Assembly: GCA_011800805.1 (NCBI GenBank)
Contig: MPNW01000002.1
Coordinates: forward strand, 28,610-50,485
Direction of reading: 5' to 3'
From: Hirudo medicinalis
Lineage: Eukaryota > Annelida > Clitellata > Hirudinida > Hirudinidae
DNA: 21,876 nucleotides
In this document: one piece after another, positions 1 to 10,800 of the stretch
How the letters are laid out: each line of letters opens with the position of its first letter
How positions within the stretch are numbered: position 1 is the first letter of the stretch
The notes under the pieces: model-generated
Told to the model about the DNA's origin: nothing
The model's input: the letters and a program-made list of their open reading frames with translations, nothing else
Databases searched by the model: none
Made by a program: the position numbers and the translations under genes

Positions 1-200
1 CTCAAAAGCGATGGCGGAAAAGAGTCGGATTGTAGTGATGACATTTGTTGTGTAATGCACGGACTGATTTTTTTTTAATGTTGATTGTGCTGTGGTTTGC
101 GCATTATGTCCCGGGGTTCTCTCAGGCTCAGAAGGGGGACTTTAAATATTTGGTGAAGTTCTTGATCCGTAATTATGTTTGTTTGGTTGAGAAAATAAAG
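1..200. other. Left edge, no gene identified
   Basis: No open frame of useful length. An AATAAA signal lies at 194-199 and is followed at once by an A-rich run that grades into the microsatellite. That is what the 3' end of a polyadenylated transcript or of a retroelement looks like, but the 200 bases seen are too few to say which. Confidence 0.3.
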
Positions 201-395
201 GAAAAAAAATAAATAAATAAAATAATAATAATAATAATAATAATAATAACGATAACGATTACGATTACGATAACGATAACGATAACGATAACGATAATGA
301 TAATGATAATGATAATGACAATGACAATAGTAACGATAATGATAATGATAACGATAATAATAATAATAATAATAATAACAATAAGAATATTAATA
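201..395. repeat. (TAA)n / (TAACGA)n microsatellite
   Basis: About 190 bp of near-pure trinucleotide and hexanucleotide repeat. It begins as TAAA/TAA units, passes into TAACGA, TTACGA, TAATGA and CAATGA variants, then returns to TAA. The block-wise interruptions suggest expansion of already mutated units. It abuts a SINE-like repeat on its right, so it may have grown from that element's simple-sequence tail. Confidence 0.9.
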
Positions 396-770
396 TGTTC
401 ATTTATAAAGCGCCATAAACGTTAGCGTCATGGGCGCTTCGTCCTTAGCTACTGTGCAAAAAGATGGGTCTTGAGGTTAGCCTTGAAGAAGCTGATCGAA
501 TCAGAGGTAGTCCTGAGTTGAGACCTGAGTTGTATAAGGTAGGCTATTCCATGTCCGAGGGCGGAGAACTTGAAGGACTTTGCTTCAAACTGATTCTTCG
601 GAGTGGGAATGTTGAGGACTCCGATCTCAGACTCCTCGCATATATGTGCGGGGAACGTGCTGGCTAGGTAGCATGGTCTTCCTGTCATCAGAACCTGTTC
701 AAACTCAGCGGGCATCCCGTTGTGTTTGTTGGATTGACTTCCAACGGTATAGAAATAAAAATATTTTTTC
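396..770 (-). repeat. SINE-like dispersed repeat
   Basis: The first 60 bases (TTTATAAAGCGCC ... GGGCGCTT) match the 3' tail of the tRNA-derived SINE at 6895-7070 (TATATAGCGCT ... GGGGCGCTT). The rest is moderately GC-rich repeat-like sequence with short open frames on both strands, none of which looks like a protein. The tail lies next to the microsatellite, so the element would read on the minus strand with its simple-sequence tail at 395 and below. The right boundary is approximate. Confidence 0.45.
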
Positions 771-1263
771 AAATATTTTTTTGCGTTTCTTATGAAAACT
801 TTAAGGCTCTAGTGCTAAACTTGAATTATTTTATGGCAATGTATGATTTTATTTTTTTTTTAATGAAATGCGGTATAAAAGATGAGGTAAATGAATCACA
901 AAGTAATTAGCTTCGTAGTTATCAAAAGAAATAAGTTCCATGCTGCGGCATGCAGGCCTTTGAAGTACTCGTGCAAACGATAGATATAGAATTCTAAAAT
1001 TCCTCGGTGCAAGCCATGTACGCACATGGCTGACGCTAAAAAGCCCCAAAACCACGAGGATGCATGGGGGAGGAGCCATAGTAAGGGAAAGAGCTTCATT
1101 TTGTAAACAAATTTTTTAAAATTTCGAACTGCCGGTGTGTAGCGTTGGCTCTAAGCTCGTGTTTTTTAAACTAACAAAATAATACCAGCATAGCTCATTG
1201 CTTATTTCAGAAAATAAAAGTGCTGCCATAGGTTTATTTTCGGAAAAGTCTTGGTCGAATATT
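771..1263. other. Non-coding stretch with one short hairpin
   Basis: No supported gene. The small open frames here have no recognisable protein features. A perfect 8-bp inverted repeat with a 4-base loop lies at 1012-1031 (AGCCATGT / ACATGGCT). A second AATAAA is near 1215. Confidence 0.5.
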
Positions 1264-1552
1264 ACCGTGTAGGGTCGCACATCCATCATAATCGCGTGCT
1301 GATCCTAACCCTATCAGCGATGACTTACCAGGCGCGCATCCTTTGTTTGTGGACATCCTCCTTTGTCCTGACTGGCTATTTAAGAAGCTAAGTCAGGACA
1401 TTCTTCCCTTCTCGTCTCTCCAGCTCTTCCGGCTGCGTCGCTACGCTGCTACTCCAGCAGTTATGTTGTCAGTCGGAGCATTGTTGCCGTTGTTGTAATT
1501 AAACTTTGTAGCGAACTCGTCTTCGTCGTCAATGCCGCTGTCGCTACAACCG
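1264..1552 (+). mobile_element. Solo LTR with 4-bp target duplication
   Basis: A 281-bp unit at 1268-1548 begins TGTAG and ends CTACA, the inverted TG...CA ends expected of an LTR. The bases ACCG flank it on both sides (1264-1267 and 1549-1552) and fit a 4-bp target-site duplication, as made by many Ty3/gypsy integrases. Inside are a TATA-like TATTTAAG (1377-1384) and an ATTAAA polyadenylation signal (1498-1503), which give + orientation. Base composition is much richer in GC than its neighbours. No internal coding region is attached, so this is a recombined solo LTR. Family assignment is inference. Confidence 0.7.
1365..1399 (+). promoter_or_regulatory. LTR core promoter inside a 9-bp inverted repeat
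   Basis: GTCCTGACT (1365-1373) and AGTCAGGAC (1391-1399) are exact reverse complements. The 17-base loop between them holds the TATA-like TATTTAAG. Palindromic sequence around the start of transcription is plausible for an LTR, but its role here is not shown. Confidence 0.5.
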
Positions 1553-2280
1553 GACATTAGTTTATGCGGACCCTCTTAATATAAAAGTAAATTAAAAATA
1601 AAGTAAATTAAAATCATTAAATAAAGGTCTCAATGCCATCTACGATTGTTAGGAAATTGCAGTCATAATGTCTCAATAAAATGCTCTCCTAATCCGAGAA
1701 TCTGTCAAACCCCTTTGGCACATGCAAATCCCTCGCTTAAAGCTTTCACCAGCAATGACTCTGTAATAATGGAGATAGAAGCACAGATACTGACTTTCTG
1801 ACATCAGGATGCTTCACACTAAATAATAGTAACCTCTCTATATCCACCCAACAATTATAAGAATTGATGCCATCTCCAATTGCATCTCCAAAGTTAAAAA
1901 CAGACTCAATCATAACGTGATATATTTCAACTCAAACCATTGTGCTTTGAGAAGTGTCCCTCAATCTGATTAACTTAGCACACTTAAAAGAGCTTGTGGC
2001 TGTAATTTTATTCATTAAAGTCTTTAAAAATATTAAATTATTTTCACTCTTTGTTTGCCTCTTTCACTGAGGTTCTAAAAACAAAAAGTTATATCGAATA
2101 AATGAAAAGCTATCAGCACAGTATCATTACAAAAAAATTAAAGTTTTTTATTAATTTATTAAACAACATTTTAAGTTTAAAATAAGAAATAAAAAAATAC
2201 AGTACATCACTTTTTGTGACAACGCATAGCTCATCCCTTACGCATCCTTGCGGTTTGGGGCTTATAGCGGCAGCCGGGCA
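1553..2280. other. AT-rich intergenic stretch
   Basis: No open frame of note, no recognisable repeat ends and no RNA gene seen. The last 130 bases are strongly A/T-rich. Confidence 0.5.
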
Positions 2281-2420
2281 AGTGCCCAGAGGCCCGGCAA
2301 TTTTTTGGGTCCAGCCCGTGTTTTAAGACCTTTTCTTGCTTTTCCATTACCAAATTGACATAATATAGGGGTCTGTGGCCGCTACGCCAAGGGGTCCGAA
2401 ATTTCTGTCCGCGGCCTTGG
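2281..2420 (+). repeat. Dispersed repeat, copy A
   Basis: This segment aligns with 5551-5670 in the same orientation and with 19431-19590 in reverse. The shared core reads CCGGCAATTTTTT, then CTTTTCTTGCTTTTCCATTAC, then ACATAATATAGGG, then GGGTCCGAAATTTCTGT. An 88-codon minus-strand open frame crosses the repeat. It is not conserved in the other copies and is treated as spurious. The class of element is unknown. Confidence 0.7.
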
Positions 2421-2865
2421 TTATATCCATATCCGGTGGATTTTAATCGATTTTTATGCAATTTTCGGTATTTAGAAAGTTCTTTTGTGAATACCAAATT
2501 TAAGTAATTTAAATTAATTTACTAAATCATATTTTATGAATTTTTTATTATTTATTATGGATGTAAAGTAATAAAATATTTGTGCATCAATTGAGATTTG
2601 TTCAACTTCAAATTCATTTCAAGCCTGGTTTAAAGTTTTGCGGGAGTGTTGGCCGCGGTTTTTTGCATTGTTTGTTTAGTCGGGGCCACCGGACAGCTTT
2701 GGTATTTGCCCGATTCCTACGCAGGTTTGTTTGTTGCTGGATAATTAATAAGTTGTCTATTATGTAGAAATAAAAGGTGGTTGGAGATAGAAGATATTAT
2801 TTGAAATTTATAGATGCTATTTATGGAGGGACTGAAGTTTATTATCTGTTTTAGAACTGATCGAA
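2421..2865. other. PARP1 upstream region and 5' UTR
   Basis: This is the sequence between the dispersed repeat and the PARP1 start codon. A GC-richer patch at about 2620-2725 sits inside AT-rich DNA and would be the natural place for a TATA-less promoter. No TATA box is convincing. The ATG at 2866 lies in the context TCGAAATG, with A at -3. Confidence 0.35.
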
Positions 2866-4886
2866 ATGTCGGAGCTACCCTTCCAAGCTGAGTATGCCAG
2901 AAGTGGCAGAGCTGGATGTAAATCATGTGGGAAGTTAATTGGTAAAGATAGCCTGAGATTGGCAGTCATGGTTCAGGTCCGTTCTATTATTTACGTAGTA
3001 AATTTGATCGATTATTTTATTTGTTAAAAATTAAATTAAATGAACGACGTTGCCAATGTACAACAATGGTGATGGTTGTATATACATATAGGATAGAGTG
3101 GTCCAAAAATATTTTTTGGAATTCAATGTTGCACAGGTTCTAATTCTGTTCCTTTTAAGGAAAGCAACAACTGTGCAAATATTTAGGTATTTTGGAAAAT
3201 ATTTGGAAGTTGCTCAATCAAAATGAAGTTTTACCATGTTAAAGCATATGACAAGTTGTTAGGCAACTAGGAGAAATTGTGACTTCAATTCATTATTTAA
3301 TGGCACTAATAAATTAAATATCATTAAGAAATGCCAAATGCAAGCAAATCAATATTATTTAATATTTATAAAAGAAATTTTTCCAAATATAGAGGTTTGT
3401 ATGTTGTCAGTGTCCTTTTGTGAGAATCTGGAACTCTTTTTCGTTGATCTTCACATCCTGAATAAGATTCCGCATTTCAGACTTTGTTTATATTGGTTGA
3501 AGGCACTCATAACGTCAACTGATGGTTCTTTATGGGCATATGGATCTGTTCCAAACAAGTCTGTTGAAAATATGTTGAATCCAAGTGATGTCAAAAGTTT
3601 ATGGAGTTGTTTCATATCCACTTTGTCTTTTTTTGCAACTGGCACTTTATTCTCTTGATGCTCCAATCACCATTGAGAATTGTGGCATTGACAACTAAAT
3701 TCTTTTCATCATCAGAAAATAAGTGATAGTGGGATCATTTCTTTTTCAAGACAGTCTTGTTGGACTCAGAATCTTATTGTTTTGGAGTAGCATCAAATCA
3801 TTTACTGGAGCATTGCTTGTTGAAGGACAAAAAAATCCATGCCAGCAAATGCCAGATTAACAAATTCAAACAAGCTTTTCTGTTCTTTTGCAGTTAGTTT
3901 GAATTAATTTCTGAATTTCTGAAGTTAATCTTCTTATGGCAGATGACTTTAGCCATCCACCTGGCTATGTGATAAGATCATGCATGCAGCATTGATACTG
4001 TTTAGTCTTCTCATTTACTCCTAGTCATAGTCATAGTCTTCTTGTGGAAAGTGTGAAATTTTGGCAATTAAGAAAGACAGAAAAAGGAACAAACTATGGA
4101 TCTAAGTTGCTGAAGCAATAGCTTGGCAAGCTGAGAATCATTTAAAGGGGGAAAATTAACGATCTTAATGACTGGACAGAACTGAATGTGCAACGAAAGC
4201 ATGTTGGACCCATGGCTGGGGTCTCGAAAAACTTCAAGAAGAATGGTATCACATGATCAAAGGAAATAAACAAGTTATTAAATTAAAATAGCCCTAAAGG
4301 TGTAAAATGACTTCAATAACATTAATTTAAACTATTTCATAATAATTGAAAAACACCTTTCAAGTCATTTCAATGTGTTGGGAGAAATGGTCAATATTAT
4401 AGAATCTTTCAGGCAGCCTCAAAATGTTAAATTATTAACTTTTAAGTTATTAGTTGACTATTATTGCACATTTATTGGAAAAGGAAAGCCCATGTGCACT
4501 GAAATCAGACACATTTTTCTGCTTATAAATATGGACCACTCTAATCTCTATTAATGGGGTTACAAAACATTGTAACACTAAAACTAGAGTTAATTTGTAA
4601 TCTTGTGATTGAATGTATAAATTTGATATTTTGCATGCATAAGATTACTGTTATATTAATCATAAATGTTTTCATTTTAGTCACGCCACTTTGATGGAAA
4701 GGTAACCTTTCCCATTTGTTCTGATTTTTTAAGTAAAGGAAATATGATTAATTATCATTTAGGTGCCTAATTGGTTTCATTTTGAATGCTTTTCGTCTCG
4801 TGCTAAATGCACAAAGACTGATGATATACATGGATTTAATAATCTTCGTTGGGAAGATCAGGAAAAGATTAAGAATGGAATGATTG
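2866..4886 (+). CDS. PARP1: PARP1 exons 1-3: zinc finger 1 (Zn1)
   Basis: Residues 1-86. The CCHC ligands are C18-x2-C21 ... H50-x2-C53, three positions earlier than in human PARP1. Exon 2 is a 21-nt microexon encoding SRHFDGK, the base-stacking loop that in the human protein carries Phe44. Both loop hydrophobics (F41 and V45 here) are kept. Zn1 is the finger needed for activation by DNA breaks. Intron 1 (1704 bp) is mostly a transposon, intron 2 is only 61 bp. The exon 1 donor GTCCGT is weak. Confidence 0.95.
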
Positions 4887-7800
4887 GTGAGTAGTCGTTC
4901 ATTTTATCAGTGAACTTGCATTTATAAAGTACTAGCTTCTTTAAACCTGCTTCACCCATTCACACCAATTTTTTATTTATGGCAAGATGTCCAACCGCTT
5001 CTGATTTTGAAGTTTTTAAACAATTTATTAATAGACATAGTGTACATTAAAACAATCTGTCAGAAGATCAACAATTATTCCTCATTGGCTCTTGCTGGAT
5101 CGTACTCTGAATCATCATCCGTGTGGTCATTTTCCTCCTAACCTGTGGACTTAATGCCAGTCTTTCTAAAGCCACTCAGAATCAAATCTGGTGGCACTTT
5201 GCCCCATGCTCGTGCAATCCACATGCATACCTCAGAATACATGTCCTTCTTGATTCATCCAGGCAATATGTGTGCCACTCTACATCCTTTCCTCCCATTC
5301 AGACATGACAAATAAATTAAGGTACCTTATATCAGACTGACAGTCCCCCGAAGACCTCGCAGTCACATGTTGTCATAAGGCCGCACATCTAAACTAAATG
5401 TGCACATTACAATTAATTGAAGTCGCTTAATACAATTTATTGCAGAATATTTTTGTTACTTAAATTTAGAAACATGCAATATGCAAATGTTTTAGCAGCA
5501 TTCACAAGTACAAAGTAATGAAGTAGTAGCAAGTGCTACTATTAAAACCCACCAGGGACCCACCAATTTTTTTTTAAATATTAAACTTTTACAATCATGA
5601 CATTTTTCTTGCTTTTTTGTTACCAAATTGACACAACATGGTATTTTCTGTATGCGGCCCTGGCGACATCAGAGGTGAGACTAATGTAAACCGATGTTCA
5701 AAAGCTGAAAAATCACAGAATCTTTCCTGAAATTCCTTTGACAATAGTTCCAGAAGACTGACAAACTTAGCAAAGCACGTGATTCACAGGAAGTTAAAAG
5801 TATTTGCCAAAAATTGCAAGAAAATTTAAAAAAAATATGTGTTGCAAAGATAAAACTGTAGGAACCTTTATCTGGGCTGACAGTGTAAAGGGCCTCAGGC
5901 CCACATGTTTGACATGCCTGCCTTATATCATTTTCAAATGGATGATTTGTAGCAATATCCAGTGGTTGTAGTTTGGATGTCAGACCACCCAGGATGATTT
6001 CAATGTGACATTCACTTGAGTTGAGCATCTTCTTAACCTATTCCTCTTTGTGAGCAGCCATTGCATCCAGAGGTGTAGCTAGGGGTTCGGTGCACAGGGT
6101 GAAACTGATGATTTGTCACCCCTCTCCCCTTAACATTATTAATTTGGTATCCAATTTTGATAATTTGCCATCTTCTCCCCATTTAACATTATCAATTTGG
6201 TGCCCCTAGCAAAGCCACTCATTGCATCCACAATCAGCAGCGAGCTCTTATAAAAGAATCTTCCTGGTGTTGTTTGAAAACACTTCTCGATTCAGAGCTT
6301 CATTGCTGTTGTGTCTCTTTTGTAGCCTTTTTGTAGTGGACAACAACACTAGCTGGGATTTCTTTGCACGGCATTGTCACTCTTGAAAATCAGCATTGGT
6401 TTTAATTTGCAAAGCATCCAAGTACAACAGTGAAGCGTGTCCTTCAAAAGCCATTGGCATTAATGTCTAATGTCATTAAGCACTACCACTTCAAGCATCA
6501 ACCACTCAGGAAGAAGATGATTGCCAATGGAATAAAGTTTTTTGTTAACTTTTATATTTAATGGCTTCATATTTTTGAAATTGCTTCAATTAAACACTTT
6601 AAATTTATGTTAATTTTAATTTAAGATCTCTCCATTTGTTCATTCTTTACATAACATCATACACCTATCATAATTCATTAATATTTCTCAATGAATTTGA
6701 ACTCTCATTGTGATGATTAAATATCGATATGAGTGGGTAAAAAATGCGTATATTAGTGCATGTTATAATCGTCTGCTTGTTTTACAAATTCTTTTTTAAA
6801 ACAAATTGTAAAAAATGAGTGTTATATTCATGAAAACGTGGTAATATCATTTGTGGCTTTTGGCACAAACAATTCAACTTTTGTATATAGTTTGAATAAG
6901 TAAGTAAGTTTATATATATAGCGCTGTGAGCATCAGGGGCGCTTAGACCATTTATATAGCTCCCAGGGGCACTTTGTGGTGGTGCAAGCTGGGTTTCAAA
7001 CACGACACATAACGATTGTTGTTTTTACCGTTGTTCGCAGGAGCGCTACTCTCTGAGCTAACTTGCACCCTGAATGTGTCATAAGGTTGAAAAACAGAGC
7101 CACAAGCAGGAGCACATTATTACACATAATTGTTGATTTGTGGGTATAATCACAGGGTGTCTAAAAGATAGTTCTTGATTGCTGTGAACCTGTGAATGGG
7201 ATTTTATTATTAAATAAAATAATTTTCAAGTAACCTATTGGTATAAACAATGTAATGAAGCCAAGCCTTTACAGTTAGTTAATATTTTTCTAAACTTACA
7301 ATTTATGGAGAAATGCATTTTTACAAACAAAAATTGTTATGCTTAAACTTGATTTTCTTGCTTTTCAAACCACAAGTCCGAAAGCAATATTATCATGTTT
7401 GTGGGCTTATAGTGTTTTAAAGTTTGAAACCTTAAATTAGTTAAATTATTAAATTAATGTAGGATAACTTTATTTCAGGAAAGAACACATCAACAAAAAT
7501 ATCAGGGAGGTTAGCTGCTGACATTGCTTACAGGGATTATTTAGTGGAATATGCTAAGTCAAATAGGAGCACATGCAGAGGATGTGGAGACAAAATTGAG
7601 AAGGTCTAGGACTTTGATTTTTGACTTGTGATTTAAAGTACATTAATGTTTGAGAAATTCATATTATCCTTTTTTTACTCAGGGTCTGTTGAGACTTTCT
7701 CACAAAGAATTTGATTCAGATAGGGCAATGTATGGTCCACAAGACACTTGGTATCACTTGGATTGTTTTGTAAGTAAGAGGATAGAGCTTGGGTTTGCTG

Positions 7801-10800
7801 AGATGATGGATCCCTCCAAGTGAATAACCTAATTTGAAATATATTATTATTATATCACTTTAATTCTATTACCATTCTGAAGCATTATTAATGAGTAAGA
7901 TAAGTTCTTGTCATCTTTGATTGCACTTGAATATTTTATCAATGTCTTCTTTTAATGAACTGAAAGTAACTCATATTTTTTAAATGTATTTAGATGTACA
8001 TTAGGGTAGAGTGAAAAAATAAAATTTTATTTACTAAATTCCAATAGTGAAGTAAAGTTGCCTTTTGAACATAGAAACACTTTTTTATTAAAATTATAAT
8101 TTTTAAATTTCATCTTCTGCTCCCTGGAGTTTCAGACTTTTAGTATGAACCGTCATTTTCAAATAGAAATATCATGAAATGGAAATTGATTAGCACAACT
8201 TCAAGTCTGTTAGGAGAGCAGAAGATATAATTTTTCTTTATGAAGTGTTTCTAAGACCAAAAGGCAACTTTTTTCACAATTGAATTTCGAAGTTTAAACA
8301 GAAGTTTGCATGTACAGTTCATTCCACCCTAGTATATACATGTATTAAACTGATTCTAATTATATTTAATGCATTTTTTAGAATTCCTGGTTTCAATCCT
8401 CTTAGAACTGAAAGCAAGGAAGAATTAATAAAAAAATTGGGAAAGGGATATAGGTTAGTAGGAAATATTATGAATTATCTAAAATTGAATAATTGTTACT
8501 GATTTAAGAATTGTAAAATGTTTACATTCATAATATATTTCAGTTTTGGTCTGCATTATTATTGTTCTTACTTTTTAAGAGTTAATTATTCTTCAGAAAT
8601 ATTGGGAATGTCACAACTACAAAACCCAACATGTTTGATTTTAAGTTTAATACAAAGTGATGGTATAATAATTAATCAAACACTACATTAATAGTAGTGT
8701 ATTAAAAGTATTCATGAAAAAGGCCAATTCTTGTCTGCTTATTTATAGTAGGTATAGCTAAGCCCAAGCCAGTAAAAGTTAATTATTCATAGGCTGTTGA
8801 GTCATAGTTTTATGGCTTTTATTTTTCTTGAGACTATCCCACTTGTAGAATGGGTTGCTCAAGCTCTTTGATAGAATTTTGACAATGCTTGATTGGAATT
8901 TTAGCTGGCAACCAAAAATCCTCGACTCTGTAAATAGTGTGGATCACAGCCTTTCAAATATATATATATGGTCCATTTGTAAAAAAAAACAAAACAATGC
9001 CCTAGAGCCAGTCCAGTTGTTTATATTTTTTACTCGCAGGGATGTGCACTCACTATAGCAGTATTGTCCAACCTTTTTTACCCTACTTGCTGCGTGAACT
9101 TTGTCTTGAAATGAAGGGCACAATCAGAAAACGCATAAGGATATATACAAAATGGGATATGTTTCATTACAACTTACATGTCAAATTCCAAAGAATAAAT
9201 CACTGCATTGTTGGAATCGCTATAAAAACCAAGTGATTATATATTAACATCGATTTCCCGTAAAGAAATAGAAGTTGCATGAATCTTTAAACTGTCCCAA
9301 ATTTTTGCTTGTCAAAGTAGCTTTGATATATGATGATATCATTCATTTAATTAGATAAACTAATGTGTAATTTATGTAATATTTCACAGACAAAAAAAGA
9401 AAGGCTGATAGTGAATTGACTGGAAAAATGACAAAGAAATCAAAGGAAATCATCCAAGAAGAAATTACTTTGCAAGTCACTATCATTTGCAAAATTAAAA
9501 TTTTATTTTCAAATAAGGGTTATAAATTTAAAACTAGTTTAATAAGTTATTTCAAACAAGTTTTCTCAAGTTTTAATGAATTCTGCATGTCTGATAAGAT
9601 TATTGAAAAACATTAATAGAAAATGGTATATTGAATTTGATTAAGTGTGTTTAGTCAAAAATATTTCAAACAATAAATATTTATGTATATATATATATTT
9701 TTCAAATGACTTCAGGCTCAGAATGAATTGATCTGGCAGATACGTGATGCTCTCCAAGGAAGCATGTCAGTTGAAGCTCTGAAAGGCATGCTTCATTACA
9801 ACAACCAGGAATTGGCTTCTGGAGAGAGTAAAGTATGTCTTTTATTAATATTTTGGGATCTAGAATCAACTTATAAGCAAAATTGAAAAAAATTACATGC
9901 TCACATTTCATCAATACAAATATATATGACTATGTGTGTTGACCAAGAAATGTTGAACTTTAAAAGGCAAAAGTCACATATTTTGCAATATGCTTACATT
10001 AATAAGTTTGCAACATAACGGTTCAATATTTTCGTTTAAACAAGTTTTGTTAAAATAAGCTCACCATTTAGAGGAGATTGCTTTTTCAGTTATACGCTTG
10101 TACTGTTATAAATTAAATTTTTCTTTGTACTTAAAAAACTTTATACATTAATAAATATATTGTTAGTTATTGTGGATACTTTTTTCATTACATTAAATTA
10201 GTATTATAACTCATAAGTTCAATATATAATAATTTATTGCATCTATATCCATTACCTGCTGCCCTGTTTAGAATGTAAATTTACGTTTATTTATCCCATT
10301 TTTTAAGTGCTCAAATTATCCCAAAGGGATGTGTGGGCACTATAACAGACAAGGCTGACAATTCAGTTCTTCCATTGAGTAAGCAGAGTAAAAAAAAAAG
10401 CAGTCAAAAGTAATTTAGGATGATCGACTGATTAGGTAGGTTTCAAGTAGAGATTTAAAAAGTTCTATTGATGTGCAGGATGAACTTTGATGGGAAGAGA
10501 ATTCCATATCCTGGGTCCTCAAACATGTCGTAGTACCTTTTCTGCTTGAGTTTCGGCTGGAGTGAAAATGGAACATGTCGTGGTGGGTGAATCTTGGATG
10601 TGATGGTGTTATGAATCACAATATGATGCTCTTTGGGGGTAACAACCCAATCCTTGGAAGACATCTTGGAAATTCTCTTTAGTCTTCTGTGATGAGGTCT
10701 GGGTCACATTGTCAATCCTGCTTAGCAGGTTCAACTTCTGACAACTTGGGAGGCCTAAGATGGAAGGCACCTGATGGTTGGCAATGAAGAACTGGGTGGG

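Larger units (their letters stand above)
5080..6480 (-). pseudogene. pogo/Tigger-like transposase relic in PARP1 intron 3
   Basis: Antisense to PARP1 and broken by stops, frameshifts and insertions. From 5' to 3' on the minus strand one can read FTVVLGC, a KPMLIFK-like piece in a shifted frame, SSLLIVDAM (interrupted by a MITE), then [18 protein letters not shown]. After a 550-bp gap come [14 protein letters not shown] and an acidic DDDSEYD tail. LTSxLQPLDxxxNxPFxxxxR followed by W...AW..IP.E.I and an acidic C terminus is the typical ending of pogo-type DDE_1 transposases. No full frame remains, so it is dead. Confidence 0.8.

Noticed and set aside
2231..2497. 88-codon minus-strand open frame before PARP1
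   Set aside because: It overlaps dispersed repeat copy A and is not open in the other two copies of that repeat.
5123..5308. 61-codon + strand frame in intron 3
   Set aside because: It is the reverse strand of the C-terminal part of the pogo transposase relic.
6977..7069. A genuine tRNA gene
   Set aside because: The acceptor stem is perfect but the anticodon arm and T stem do not form and the length is 93 nt. A SINE tail follows.
9059..9120. hAT-type element in intron 6
   Set aside because: One end-like motif (CAGTATTGTCCAACC) without a matching inverted partner or target duplication.
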